NCBI RefSeq assembly: GCF_022807975.1
Contig: NZ_CP094358.1
Coordinates: 2,294,001-2,358,000, forward strand
Length of the DNA stretch: 64,000 bases
Direction: 5' to 3'
From: Abyssalbus ytuae
Lineage (GTDB): Bacteria; Bacteroidota; Bacteroidia; Flavobacteriales; Flavobacteriaceae
Position numbers and translations under genes: made by a program. Shown here in pieces: positions 9,918 through 18,587 of this stretch. The notes beneath the pieces are model-generated. The model was not told where the DNA came from and made no database searches. It saw nothing but the letters and a program-made list of their open reading frames with translations. The number at the start of each line of letters is the position of its first letter. Position 1 is the first letter of the stretch.

Positions 9918-10865
9918 CTACTCGGCAACCAGCAACCAGGCTTCGGACGAATCGGTTCTTTTTACCTCCCTCAGAAACTCCAGGGCTTCCTGAACATCGG
10001 AGAAGCTGTCATAAACCACCTGGTGTAAACCGTATTTATTTTTGCCTATCCTGTTGGCATTGTATCCTTTTGCCAAAAGCTGATCAACTCTTTTGTCAGC
10101 GTTTTCTTCAACCCTGAAAGCACCTGCAACCACATGGTACTTTAAAACTTCATTATTAAAATCAAGATTTACAGTAACCGCTGGTAATTCAGCCGGATCA
10201 GCGTCAAAAAAAGTAGCTTGCTGAATGTTTCTCTCAACCTCCTGTTGTACTTCCTGCTGCACAACCTGATTTTGTTGTACCTGGCGGGTATTTAAAGTTT
10301 TTACCCCGAATGCTATGGTAGACGCAGCTATTAAAAATACCGCTGCATATTTCAAGTAAGATCTTTTTTCCTTTCTCTTTTCAGGGGTAAAAAGAATAGG
10401 TGCTTTTTCTTCAAGCTCCTCTACTTCTTCTTTTAATATTTCCCTGGTTATGGTTTCGGACACAAAAGAATCACATCCGAAAGCTGAAGTAAGGTAATTT
10501 ATACTGAATGACGGTTGAAACTGAATTTTTTCTTCTTTGTTCAACCATAAATCACCTACATTTTTAAAAAAAAGTTTTTCACCGTTTTTAAGAGCCGCCA
10601 CCCATCTTTCCACCTGATTTTCTATCCTTACAATGGCTTCTTCATAAGTGGTTTTCTCTACATCGGCTACATACTTCGCTAAAATGCCATCATTAAATTT
10701 TAATTGCGAGTTAAAAGACAAAAGCTTTGTAGGAGGATAAAAGGTATGGGTTTTTACCTCAATAATTTCCGCAGGTCTTTTCTGGGCTAAAAAAGCACCA
10801 AAACCAGGCACTGCCACACATTGATACCTATATAATAAATCGCTTATGTACTTTTCTAACTGCAT
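9918..10865 (-). CDS. HU/CCDC81-like and SPOR domain membrane protein
   Basis: A 315-residue Bacteroidota protein. Residues 1-135 match the paired HU-like domains of the CCDC81 type (LEKYISDLLYRYQCVAVPGFGAFL, then the second repeat with NVGDLWLNKEEKIQF). One membrane segment lies at about 173-190 (YLKYAAVFLIAASTIAFGV). A glutamine/valine-rich linker follows and a C-terminal SPOR domain spans about 237-315 (YHVVAGAFRVEENADKRVDQL). SPOR domains bind denuded peptidoglycan at division sites. The protein is therefore likely to sit in the inner membrane at the septum with its HU part in the cytoplasm. It is divergent from dprA. Confidence 0.85.
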   Translation of the reverse strand: MQLEKYISDLLYRYQCVAVPGFGAFLAQKRPAEIIEVKTHTFYPPTKLLSFNSQLKFNDGILAKYVADVEKTTYEEAIVRIENQVERWVAALKNGEKLFFKNVGDLWLNKEEKIQFQPSFSINYLTSAFGCDSFVSETITREILKEEVEELEEKAPILFTPEKRKEKRSYLKYAAVFLIAASTIAFGVKTLNTRQVQQNQVVQQEVQQEVERNIQQATFFDADPAELPAVTVNLDFNNEVLKYHVVAGAFRVEENADKRVDQLLAKGYNANRIGKNKYGLHQVVYDSFSDVQEALEFLREVKRTDSSEAWLLVAE

Positions 10866-10967
10866 AAAACAAAGATGAAAAAAATATTAACACGATGAAA
10901 GTTTATACGCAAGTTTTTCATCTATGGAAGAAATTTTTGTTACTTGTATTTGAAAAACAATGAATGA

Positions 10968-12074
10968 ATGACCCAAACCCAGTTAATCAGCGTACTAGCC
11001 CTGCTAAATGTAAAAAATATAGGAGATGCAACTGCAAAAAAACTTATTAAATATTGCGGAAGCGCCGAAAATGTATTTAAGGAAAAGAAAAACAATCTTT
11101 TAAAAATTGATGGAATTGGTGAACTTATAATTAAAGATCTATATAATCCTGTACATTTTAAACTGGCGGAAGAAGAACTAAAATTCGTAAATAACAACCA
11201 AATTCAACTTTCATACTTTACCGATGCCACTTACCCCGAAAAATTAAAGCATTGCCTGGATGGCCCTGTATTGATTTTCAAATCCGGAAACATTGACCTT
11301 CACAATAAAAAAATAATAAGCATTGTGGGTACCAGGCAAATTACTACCTACGGGACTGCTTTTTGCGAAAAACTTATTGAAGATTTAAGCCCGCTTAACC
11401 CGGTTATTGTTAGCGGCTTTGCTTACGGGGTAGACATTTGTGCACAAAAAACTGCCCTTAAATACGGCTTACAAACCATTGGCTGCCTCGCTCACGGTTT
11501 AAACCAGGTGTACCCTAAAGTACATGAAAAGTATGTTGCAGAGATAGAAAAAAACGGGGGATTTATTACCGACTTCTGGAGTAAAGACAACCCCGAACGC
11601 AATAATTTTTTAAGAAGAAACCGTATTATAGCCGGATTATCCGAAGGTACTATTGTAATTGAATCTGCCGAAAAAGGAGGTAGCCTTGTAACTGCCGACA
11701 TTGCAACATCGTATAATCGGGAAGTTTTTGCAGTACCCGGCCGGACCGATGATAAATACAGTGCAGGCTGCAACAACCTTATCAAACATCAAAAAGCACA
11801 CGTACTTACCAATGCTGCCGATGTAATATATATCTTAAACTGGAAAATTGAAGAAGAGAAAAAAAACAGGGTGGTACAAAAAAAGTTGTTTATAGAACTG
11901 GATGAAACCGAAAAAAACATATATGCCTTTCTTCAGAAAAATGGTAAAGAATTAATAGATATAATTGCTTTGGAATGCAAGCTTCCTGTTCATAAAGTTT
12001 CCACAACTTTACTCAATATGGAACTAAAAGGAGCGATAAGGCCACTACCGGGAAAAATGTTTGAAGCTATTTAA
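10968..12074 (+). CDS. dprA: DNA-processing protein DprA
   Basis: A 368-residue DprA/Smf protein, which loads RecA on incoming single-stranded DNA during natural transformation. The N-terminal helix-hairpin-helix/SAM-like part (LLNVKNIGDATAKKLIKYCG) precedes the Rossmann domain with IVGTRQITTYG near 119, VSGFAYGVDICAQKTAL near 149, VYPKVHEKY, and RRNRIIAGLSEGTIVIESAEKGGSLVTA near 219-246. The C-terminal winged-helix-like domain (about 310-368) is present. Length is normal. It overlaps the convergent sensor-kinase gene by 4 bp. Confidence 0.96.
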   Translation: MTQTQLISVLALLNVKNIGDATAKKLIKYCGSAENVFKEKKNNLLKIDGIGELIIKDLYNPVHFKLAEEELKFVNNNQIQLSYFTDATYPEKLKHCLDGPVLIFKSGNIDLHNKKIISIVGTRQITTYGTAFCEKLIEDLSPLNPVIVSGFAYGVDICAQKTALKYGLQTIGCLAHGLNQVYPKVHEKYVAEIEKNGGFITDFWSKDNPERNNFLRRNRIIAGLSEGTIVIESAEKGGSLVTADIATSYNREVFAVPGRTDDKYSAGCNNLIKHQKAHVLTNAADVIYILNWKIEEEKKNRVVQKKLFIELDETEKNIYAFLQKNGKELIDIIALECKLPVHKVSTTLLNMELKGAIRPLPGKMFEAI

Positions 12075-13519
12075 GCCCGGGGGAGAGTTACCGTAAAAAC
12101 GGTTCCTTTATCCGCCACCGACGTGAAGTTTATTTCACCTTTATACGATTCAACTATATTTTTCACCATGGCCAGGCCTAAGCCCATACCACTCGTTTTA
12201 GTAGTAAACTTAGGCTCAAAAACTTTTTCCCTGTTCAAATCGGAAATACCTGCCCCGTTATCGGCTACGGAAATTTTTACATTCTTACCTTCCGAAAAAA
12301 CTGATACCACAATTTTTCTCTCCCTGTCTTCGGGAATTGACTGAATAGCATTTTTTACCAGGTTGGTAACCACCCTTATAAGCTGGGTACGATCCAGTTT
12401 AGCTATAATTTCTTCTTTCTCGGATATAAACCGTATACAACCCTCATTAAAGATATCCAGTGCCAGTTTTACGGTTTTCACTACATTCAGTGTTTCATTT
12501 TGCTGAGCCGGCATTTGTGCAAAGCTGCTAAAAGCCGAAGCTATACTACTCATGGTATCAATCTGCTGAATAAGGGTTTTGGAAAACTCTGAGACCTTTT
12601 TTTCCATCTCCGGATCTTCAAGATTAAACTTTCTTTCAAAGCTCTGCACACTTAACCTCATTGGAGTAAGCGGATTTTTAATTTCATGCGCTACCTGTTT
12701 GGCCATTTCCCGCCATGCCTGCTCCCTTTCGCTTCTTGCCAGTTTTACAGCACTTTCCTCAAGTTCGTCTACCATACCGTTATAAGCATCAACCAGATCG
12801 CCAATTTCCTGACTGGGTTTATCTAAAAAGATCTTTTCGTTTCGCTTACTCAATTTTGTCTGATCTAGCTTAATACTTACTGCCTTTAAAGAACGGGTAA
12901 TATATTTTGATACGAGGTATGCCAGGACAATAGCTATAATAAACATGAGAAAATATACTGCTGCCAGCCTCATTAAAAACTCCTTAAGCTCCGTTGTATT
13001 AAATGAATCATCTTCAAAATAGGGTATATTTAAAATACCGATAGGCTTAAATTTGGAATCGTTTATATAGGTATAGGAGGACTGAAAGCTTTCTCCCGCT
13101 ACATGATTTTTTAATACATAGCGTTTATTGCTGCTTCTTATAAGCCCGTTCAAAATTTCGGGAGCAAGACAGTTGGAGACCGAATCATCTTCAAACCGGG
13201 GCTTGGAACTTCGTATCAGGTTTCCCTCCAGGTCATATATATTGAAATTTAAATTATGAACATCGGCTATTTTAAAAATTTCATCTTTAAAAATATATTT
13301 AAGATTTTCGGTTTTAACCTCCCAGGTAGTTTTAAGCAATTCATAATCTATACTGGCCTTTACCTGTTCCTCTTTTCGCTCCAGCCTGTCGCGGTGATAA
13401 TCTATGGACTGCTCTTTGTACTGGTAAATAGTAACCCCGGCAATGAGCACTGATGCTATTACCACCAGTAATATCATTGAAAGAAATATTCTAAAACGTA
13501 GAGATAGCCTTTTATTCAC
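12071..13519 (-). CDS. Sensor histidine kinase (HAMP, HisKA, HATPase)
   Basis: A 482-residue membrane kinase. TM1 is at about 10-32, a periplasmic sensor region follows, and TM2 is at about 183-205 (LAAVYFLMFIIAIVLAYLVS). A HAMP region precedes HisKA with the phosphoacceptor in VAHEIKNPLTPMRLS (near residue 280), then HATPase_c with NLVKNAIQSIPE, ADNGAGI and TSGMGLGLAMVKNIVE. No response-regulator gene is adjacent, so it is an orphan in this window. The NtrY-like arrangement suggests an NtrC-type partner elsewhere, which is inference. Confidence 0.9.
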   Translation of the reverse strand: MNKRLSLRFRIFLSMILLVVIASVLIAGVTIYQYKEQSIDYHRDRLERKEEQVKASIDYELLKTTWEVKTENLKYIFKDEIFKIADVHNLNFNIYDLEGNLIRSSKPRFEDDSVSNCLAPEILNGLIRSSNKRYVLKNHVAGESFQSSYTYINDSKFKPIGILNIPYFEDDSFNTTELKEFLMRLAAVYFLMFIIAIVLAYLVSKYITRSLKAVSIKLDQTKLSKRNEKIFLDKPSQEIGDLVDAYNGMVDELEESAVKLARSEREQAWREMAKQVAHEIKNPLTPMRLSVQSFERKFNLEDPEMEKKVSEFSKTLIQQIDTMSSIASAFSSFAQMPAQQNETLNVVKTVKLALDIFNEGCIRFISEKEEIIAKLDRTQLIRVVTNLVKNAIQSIPEDRERKIVVSVFSEGKNVKISVADNGAGISDLNREKVFEPKFTTKTSGMGLGLAMVKNIVESYKGEINFTSVADKGTVFTVTLPRA

Positions 13520-13621
13520 TCATTATGTTTTTATCAGCTAAAGATAGCAATAATCACACCATTCATGTATTTTACAGCTTAAAGCTTTAAAAAACACAGG
13601 TCTGACAATTAATTTGAGGTG

Positions 13622-14179
13622 TTATGCCTCCGGATTTTTTTCGCGTATTTTTTTGTATAGCCTTATCCCCAGCATAAGCAGTATTACCAGCACCATCAAT
13701 CCTGCCAGACCAAACACCCAGCTTATGGAACTTTTAAGTATTACCAGAAAAACTACAGCAAACAAAATAATAGTTGCTCCTTCATTCCATATTCTCATAA
13801 ACTTTGAAGTATATCTTACATCATCTCTTTGAAGTTGCTTAAAAATTTGATGAGTTTTAAAATGATACAGGTAAAGTAACAGTACAAAAACAAGTTTTAC
13901 ATGCATCCAGCCTTCAGTAAGCCAGGAAGGGATAATTACAAGTAACCATACGGCAAATATGGTAGCCAAAACAGCCGATGGCCAGGTAATAATAAACCAT
14001 AACCGTTTTGCCATAAGCTTTAGTTGCTTCCCTAAAATTTCTTTTTCGGGGGATGGCTTAGCAAAAGCTTCAATCTGATAAATAAAGAGGCGTGGTATAT
14101 AAAATAATCCGGCAAACCAGGTAATAACAAATATTAAGTGTAAGGACTTAATGTAATTATAATATTCTCCCATATTCAA
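13622..14179 (-). CDS. hemJ: HemJ/CopD-like membrane protein, probable protoporphyrinogen oxidase
   Basis: A 185-residue protein with four to five membrane segments. The N-terminus YNYIKSLHLIFVITWFAGLFYIPRLFIYQ carries the conserved His, the WFAGLFYIPRLF core and the arginine of the HemJ family. RLWFIITWPSAVLATIFAVWLL and a WMHVKLVFVLLLYLYH segment follow with further conserved histidines. HemJ oxidises protoporphyrinogen IX to protoporphyrin IX. The ferrochelatase gene hemH lies two genes upstream in the same strand, which supports a haem role. Some CopD-like proteins are not HemJ, so residual doubt remains. Confidence 0.8.
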   Translation of the reverse strand: MNMGEYYNYIKSLHLIFVITWFAGLFYIPRLFIYQIEAFAKPSPEKEILGKQLKLMAKRLWFIITWPSAVLATIFAVWLLVIIPSWLTEGWMHVKLVFVLLLYLYHFKTHQIFKQLQRDDVRYTSKFMRIWNEGATIILFAVVFLVILKSSISWVFGLAGLMVLVILLMLGIRLYKKIREKNPEA

Positions 14180-14187
14180 ATTTACAG

Positions 14188-15528
14188 CTATTTAAGCTTT
14201 AAACGAACTTCTTTGTTTAAAAAATACCCTGTTACAATAGTAGAAAGAACATCGGAAACCGGGAAAGACATCCACACTCCCAATTCTCCGTAAAACCTGG
14301 GTAAAATAAATACCAGCGGAATAAAGAAAAAACCCTGCCGGGTAAGGGTAAGCAACAATGCAGGAGTGGCCTTCCCCACTGCCTGAAAATAGGCTGCGCC
14401 TATAAGTTGTATGGATATGATGGGAATGGCTCCAAATACCCATCGCATGGCATTGGGAGTTTCTTTTATAACAAGCTCGTCCGAAGTAAAAACAGAAGCT
14501 ATTTCCCCGGGAAATAACATAATTATTAAAAAAACCACAGTAGCTACCAAAACAGAATATTTTATAGCCGTATTGATAGATTTTATAACCCTTTCAAACT
14601 TATTTGCCCCGTAATTATATCCAGCTATAGGTAAAAATCCCTGTGTAACCCCCAGTATGGGAAACGAAGCAAACATAAGCATTCTGGCTACTATGGCATA
14701 TACGGTAACCGAAAGTTCGCCACCCAGGTTAAAAAGTATATTGTTCATAACCAGGTAGGTTACACTCACTACTGCCTGACGGGCCAATGTAACAAAACCC
14801 AATGCCCCTATTTCGGCCACAATAGGCCTGCTAAGGGCAAAGTTTCCGGCGGTAAGCTTTAATTCGGAATTATGGCTTAAAAAAAACCAGCTTACATATA
14901 TCAGGCACAATAAATATGAAATGGTAGTTGCCCATGCTGCCCCATGCATTCCATATCCTAATATTTTTATAAAAACATAATCCAGTATAAGATTGGAAAC
15001 CGATGGGATAATCATAGCCGTCATAGCAAATTTAGGTTTGCCTTCTGCCCTTATTACAGTATTTCCCATCATGCAAAGTGCCAGAAAAGGAACCCCGTAC
15101 AGCACAATAGTATAATATATCCTGGCCGGTTCAAAAATATCACCTTTACCTCCGAAACCCGGTATGATACTGTTGGCAAAAACCAACCCCGGAATCACCA
15201 GGGCAACCGTATGCAATAAGGTTAAAATTATCTGGTTACCAAAAGTGTTTAATGCTTTTTCCTTATTGCCTTTTCCCAGAGACCTGGAAATTATGGAGGA
15301 TCCGCCAATACCGATGGCCATCCCCAGGGCAGCAATAAAAAACGAAACCGGCAGCACCACATTAATGGCCGCTATAGCTATAGAACCTATCCAATGGCCT
15401 ACAAAAACAGTATCAACCACTATGTTAAGCGACATTACCAATATACCTATTGAAGCCGGCAGCGCCTGCTTTACCAATAGTTTACCTATGGGTTCTGTCC
15501 CTAATTCATCCGATGATATGTTTGCCAT
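14188..15528 (-). CDS. MATE family efflux transporter
   Basis: A 446-residue twelve-helix transporter of the multidrug and toxic compound extrusion family. It starts DELGTEPIGKLLVKQALPASIGILVMSLN, shows VDTVFVGHWIGSIAIAAINVVLPVSFFIAALGMAIGIGGSS near residues 38-78, and has the internal pseudo-repeat FASFPILGVTQGFLPIAGYNYGA near 290. These proteins export organic compounds using Na+ or H+ gradients. Its start overlaps the hemH stop by one base and its stop is 8 bp from hemJ, so it is co-transcribed between two haem-synthesis genes. Export of a porphyrin intermediate is possible but unproven. Confidence 0.9.
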   Translation of the reverse strand: MANISSDELGTEPIGKLLVKQALPASIGILVMSLNIVVDTVFVGHWIGSIAIAAINVVLPVSFFIAALGMAIGIGGSSIISRSLGKGNKEKALNTFGNQIILTLLHTVALVIPGLVFANSIIPGFGGKGDIFEPARIYYTIVLYGVPFLALCMMGNTVIRAEGKPKFAMTAMIIPSVSNLILDYVFIKILGYGMHGAAWATTISYLLCLIYVSWFFLSHNSELKLTAGNFALSRPIVAEIGALGFVTLARQAVVSVTYLVMNNILFNLGGELSVTVYAIVARMLMFASFPILGVTQGFLPIAGYNYGANKFERVIKSINTAIKYSVLVATVVFLIIMLFPGEIASVFTSDELVIKETPNAMRWVFGAIPIISIQLIGAAYFQAVGKATPALLLTLTRQGFFFIPLVFILPRFYGELGVWMSFPVSDVLSTIVTGYFLNKEVRLKLK

Positions 15529-16562
15529 TAGCTTGTTGTAACTTCAGTGGCGGCCCACTCGTTTATCCACCGCGAAAGCACCTCAGTCCATTCTTTATTG
15601 TCATTAAGGCATGAAACCACATGGAATTCCTCTCCTCCTGCTTCTATAAATGCCTCTTTTCCTTCCATTCCTATTTCTTCAAGTGTTTCCAGGCAATCCG
15701 AAACAAACGCCGGAGTCACTATGGCCATTTTTTTAGTACCGCCTGCTGCAAAACCCTCTATAGTCTGATCGGTATAAGGCTGTAGCCACGGATCCTTACC
15801 TAAACGCGACTGGAATGAAGTAGAATAAGTACCCTCTTCAAAACCCAGATATTCGGCTACCTGCCTGGTGGTTTCATAACATTGATGACGATAGCAAAAG
15901 CGGTGGGCCTCCGACGGGGTTTTACAACACTGCCCGTCTATTTTACAGTGCGAGCGGGTAATATCCGACTTTTTTATATGCCTTTCCGGCACCCCGTGGT
16001 ACGAAAATAAAATATGTTCCCACTCTTTATCTTCCAGTTCGTTTTTTATAGAATTTGAAAGCACCCGTACATAATCCCTGTGGTTATAGAATGCCGGCAG
16101 GGTGGTAAAACTCATTTGCGGAAAATGTTTTTTTCTTATTTTTTCTGCCAGCACCAGTATGGTTTCGGTAGTTGCCATGGCAAATTGCGGATATAACGGC
16201 ACCAGTAACACCTCGGTTACACCCTGGCTTGCCAGTTCATCCAGACCCGTTTTTATAGAAGGGTTTCCATAGCGCATAGCCAAACCTATGGGTACATTTG
16301 TAAGTTCCTGTACCTTTTTCTGCAACCTTTCGGAAAGCACAATAAGAGGAGAACCTTCTTCCCACCATATTTTTTTATATGCTTCGGCCGAGCGTTTCGG
16401 ACGTGTGTTTAAAATAATTCCTTTTACAATAAAAGCTCTTAACAGGTAAGGCACGTCTATTACGCGCTCATCCATTAAAAACTCATCCAAATATTTTTTT
16501 ACATCTTTTACATCAGTACTGTCGGGTGACCCTAAATTAACCAGTAAAACTCCCTTTTTCAT
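15528..16562 (-). CDS. hemH: Ferrochelatase
   Basis: A 344-residue ferrochelatase that inserts Fe2+ into protoporphyrin IX, the last step of haem synthesis. Marks include LLVNLGSPDSTDVKDVKKYLDEFLMDERVIDVP at the N-terminus, the catalytic-His segment ILFSYHGVPERH near residue 187, YSTSFQSRLGKDPWLQPYTD near 246, and VTPAFVSDCLETLEEI near 280. A cysteine cluster (CKIDGQCC ... CYRHQC, about 206-228) is present, as in many Bacteroidota homologues. It is the first gene of a hemH-MATE-hemJ operon. Confidence 0.96.
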   Translation of the reverse strand: MKKGVLLVNLGSPDSTDVKDVKKYLDEFLMDERVIDVPYLLRAFIVKGIILNTRPKRSAEAYKKIWWEEGSPLIVLSERLQKKVQELTNVPIGLAMRYGNPSIKTGLDELASQGVTEVLLVPLYPQFAMATTETILVLAEKIRKKHFPQMSFTTLPAFYNHRDYVRVLSNSIKNELEDKEWEHILFSYHGVPERHIKKSDITRSHCKIDGQCCKTPSEAHRFCYRHQCYETTRQVAEYLGFEEGTYSTSFQSRLGKDPWLQPYTDQTIEGFAAGGTKKMAIVTPAFVSDCLETLEEIGMEGKEAFIEAGGEEFHVVSCLNDNKEWTEVLSRWINEWAATEVTTS

Positions 16563-16582
16563 AAACCTTTTTTATTACTGCA

Positions 16583-16594
16583 CACAAAAATACT
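16583..16594 (-). promoter_or_regulatory. Possible hemH promoter -7 element
   Basis: On the minus strand the bases 16592-16585 read TATTTTTG, which fits the Bacteroidota -7 consensus TAnnTTTG about 20 bp before the hemH start codon. A clear TTTG -33 box at the usual distance was not found, so the call rests on one element only. Confidence 0.3.
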
Positions 16595-16764
16595 ATTTAA
16601 TAAAGTTTTAAATGCACTGTATAAATTTTGTTTTCAATATGGGTATAAGAAATTGTTATTGGGAATTTCAATATCTTTCTTTCTCTCCTTCAAAAAAATA
16701 CTTGTCTGTTTTTCGGTTGCAGTACTGTTTTATTGTTTAGTCCTTTGCTATAAAAATTAAAAAA

Positions 16765-17520
16765 ATGAATTTTAAACAATTACACCAACAAGCCTTTCCG
16801 TTACTTATTGCTAATGTATGGGATGTTCCCAGCTCAAAAGTAGCCGAAGGTTTAAATTTTGCTGCCGTAGGCACCTCCAGTGCAGCCATTGCTGCTTCAT
16901 TGGGATATGAAGACGGAGAACATATTCCTTTTTCAAAGGTTGATGATATTGTAAAGCGTATAAAGGCTACTATTCGCCTGCCTTTATCGGTAGACCTGGA
17001 AGCGGGTTACGGACAAAAAGCCGATGATATTGTTCAGAATATAAAAAAGCTGCATGCATCAGGTGTATGCGGAATAAATATTGAAGACAGCAAGGTTTCC
17101 GCTAAACGACAATTGCAGGATGCCGGCGAATTTGCAGAAAAACTTTTTCAAATAAAAAATCAACTTACAAAAGATAAAATTGATATCTTTTTAAATGTCA
17201 GAACCGACACTTTCTTATTAAATATACCGCAGATGGTTGAACAAACCACAGCAAGGATCAAACTGTATGAAAAAGCCGGAGCCGATGGAATTTTTGTGCC
17301 AGGCATGGTAAATATCCAATACATAAGCCATATTGTGCAAAGCACAACTTTACCTGTAAATGTAATGTGCTTGCCGGATTTACCGGATTTTGATACCTTG
17401 GGGAAAATAGGTGTAAAACGCATAAGCATGGGAAATTTTTTGTTTGAAAAAATGTATAGCGAATACGAAGCACTCCTGAATTCAGTAGCAACAAAAAAAT
17501 CATTTAAAGAAGTATTTTAA
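16765..17520 (+). CDS. Isocitrate lyase/PEP mutase family protein
   Basis: A 251-residue cytoplasmic TIM-barrel protein of the phosphoenolpyruvate mutase/isocitrate lyase superfamily. The N-terminus FPLLIANVWDVPSSKVAE, AVGTSSAAIAASLGYEDGE, the metal-site strand LPLSVDLEAGYG near residue 72, GINIEDSK near 107 and FLNVRTDTF near 149 are family signatures. The KKCGHC motif of true isocitrate lyases is absent, so it is a small PEP-mutase-like carbon-carbon or carbon-phosphorus lyase of unknown substrate. It is followed 2 bp later by ada, so the two are probably co-transcribed. Confidence 0.87.
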   Translation: MNFKQLHQQAFPLLIANVWDVPSSKVAEGLNFAAVGTSSAAIAASLGYEDGEHIPFSKVDDIVKRIKATIRLPLSVDLEAGYGQKADDIVQNIKKLHASGVCGINIEDSKVSAKRQLQDAGEFAEKLFQIKNQLTKDKIDIFLNVRTDTFLLNIPQMVEQTTARIKLYEKAGADGIFVPGMVNIQYISHIVQSTTLPVNVMCLPDLPDFDTLGKIGVKRISMGNFLFEKMYSEYEALLNSVATKKSFKEVF

Positions 17521-17522
17521 AA

Positions 17523-18569
17523 ATGTTGATTACCGATAAAAATAAAATAGACCTGTATTACCAGGCACTTTTAGACCGGAAAGAAAGTTTTGTGGGTATT
17601 TTTTATGTAGGGGTAAAAACAACTTCTGTTTTTTGTATTGCCAGTTGCAGGGCGAGAAAACCAAAAAAAGAAAATATTGAATTTTTTACCACCTTAAAAG
17701 ATGCTATTGCTCATGGTTACCGGCCCTGTAAGATATGTAAACCAACTGAAACAGTTAATGAAACACCGGCAGTGGTAAAAAAAGCAGTTCACCTGGCCGG
17801 AACACAGCAAAAAGTATCCGATTCTATACTTAAGGAACACGGTATTAGCCCTGAAACAGTAAGAAGATGGTTTAAAAAGCACTACGGAATTACTTTCCAT
17901 ACTTATCAGCGAATGAACAGGATTAACAATGCCTTCCGGGAATTGAAAAAAGGAAAAAACGCCACTGCCGCTGCATTTGATTCGGGGTATGAATCCCTGA
18001 GCGGATTTGGATACACCTTTAAAAAAATTATGGGGAGTTCTCCCCAAAACAGTACAGGTAAAAATCTTATATTAATAAGCCGTTTTAAAACAGTTTTGGG
18101 GCCTATGTTTGTATGTGCAACCGATAAAGGAGTTTGCCTTGTGGAATTTGCAGATAGAAGGATGCTGGAAACCGAATTTCATGATCTGCAAAAGATTTTA
18201 AAGGCCACCATAATAACGGGAGAAAACGAGCATATAACACAAGCCCGAAAGGAAATAAACCAATATTTTAACGGCAGCAGGAAAACCTTTGAAGTCTCTT
18301 TACACACTCCGGGCACTCCTTTTCAGAACCGGGTGTGGAATTCCCTCCATAGTATCCCTTACGGAAAAACTTCTTCCTACCAACAGCAAGCTGTTAGCCT
18401 GGGAAATGAAAAAGCCGTGAGGGCGGTAGCTGCGGCGAATGGTAAAAACCGGATTGCTATTATAATTCCCTGTCACAGGGTAATAGGAAAAAACGGGGAG
18501 ATGACAGGATATGCGGGAGGCTTGGAGAGAAAAAAATGGTTGCTGGACCATGAACGTAAAAACGGATAG
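17523..18569 (+). CDS. ada: Ada: methylphosphotriester sensor, AraC-type HTH and O6-methylguanine-DNA methyltransferase
   Basis: A 348-residue bifunctional repair protein/activator. The N-terminal zinc domain keeps all four cysteines: TTSVFCIASCRAR (about 37-49) and YRPCKIC (about 68-74). The first of these is the residue methylated by phosphotriesters in E. coli Ada. An AraC-type HTH follows (about 85-175, ILKEHGISPETVRRWFKKHYG). The C-terminal methyltransferase has the active-site motif IIPCHRVIGKNG near 318 and RAVAAANGKNR before it. It should repair O6-methylguanine and, when methylated, activate its own regulon. It is convergent with the HTCS gene. Confidence 0.94.
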   Translation: MLITDKNKIDLYYQALLDRKESFVGIFYVGVKTTSVFCIASCRARKPKKENIEFFTTLKDAIAHGYRPCKICKPTETVNETPAVVKKAVHLAGTQQKVSDSILKEHGISPETVRRWFKKHYGITFHTYQRMNRINNAFRELKKGKNATAAAFDSGYESLSGFGYTFKKIMGSSPQNSTGKNLILISRFKTVLGPMFVCATDKGVCLVEFADRRMLETEFHDLQKILKATIITGENEHITQARKEINQYFNGSRKTFEVSLHTPGTPFQNRVWNSLHSIPYGKTSSYQQQAVSLGNEKAVRAVAAANGKNRIAIIIPCHRVIGKNGEMTGYAGGLERKKWLLDHERKNG

Positions 18570-18587
18570 TTTTTTTATAAGTAAAAT

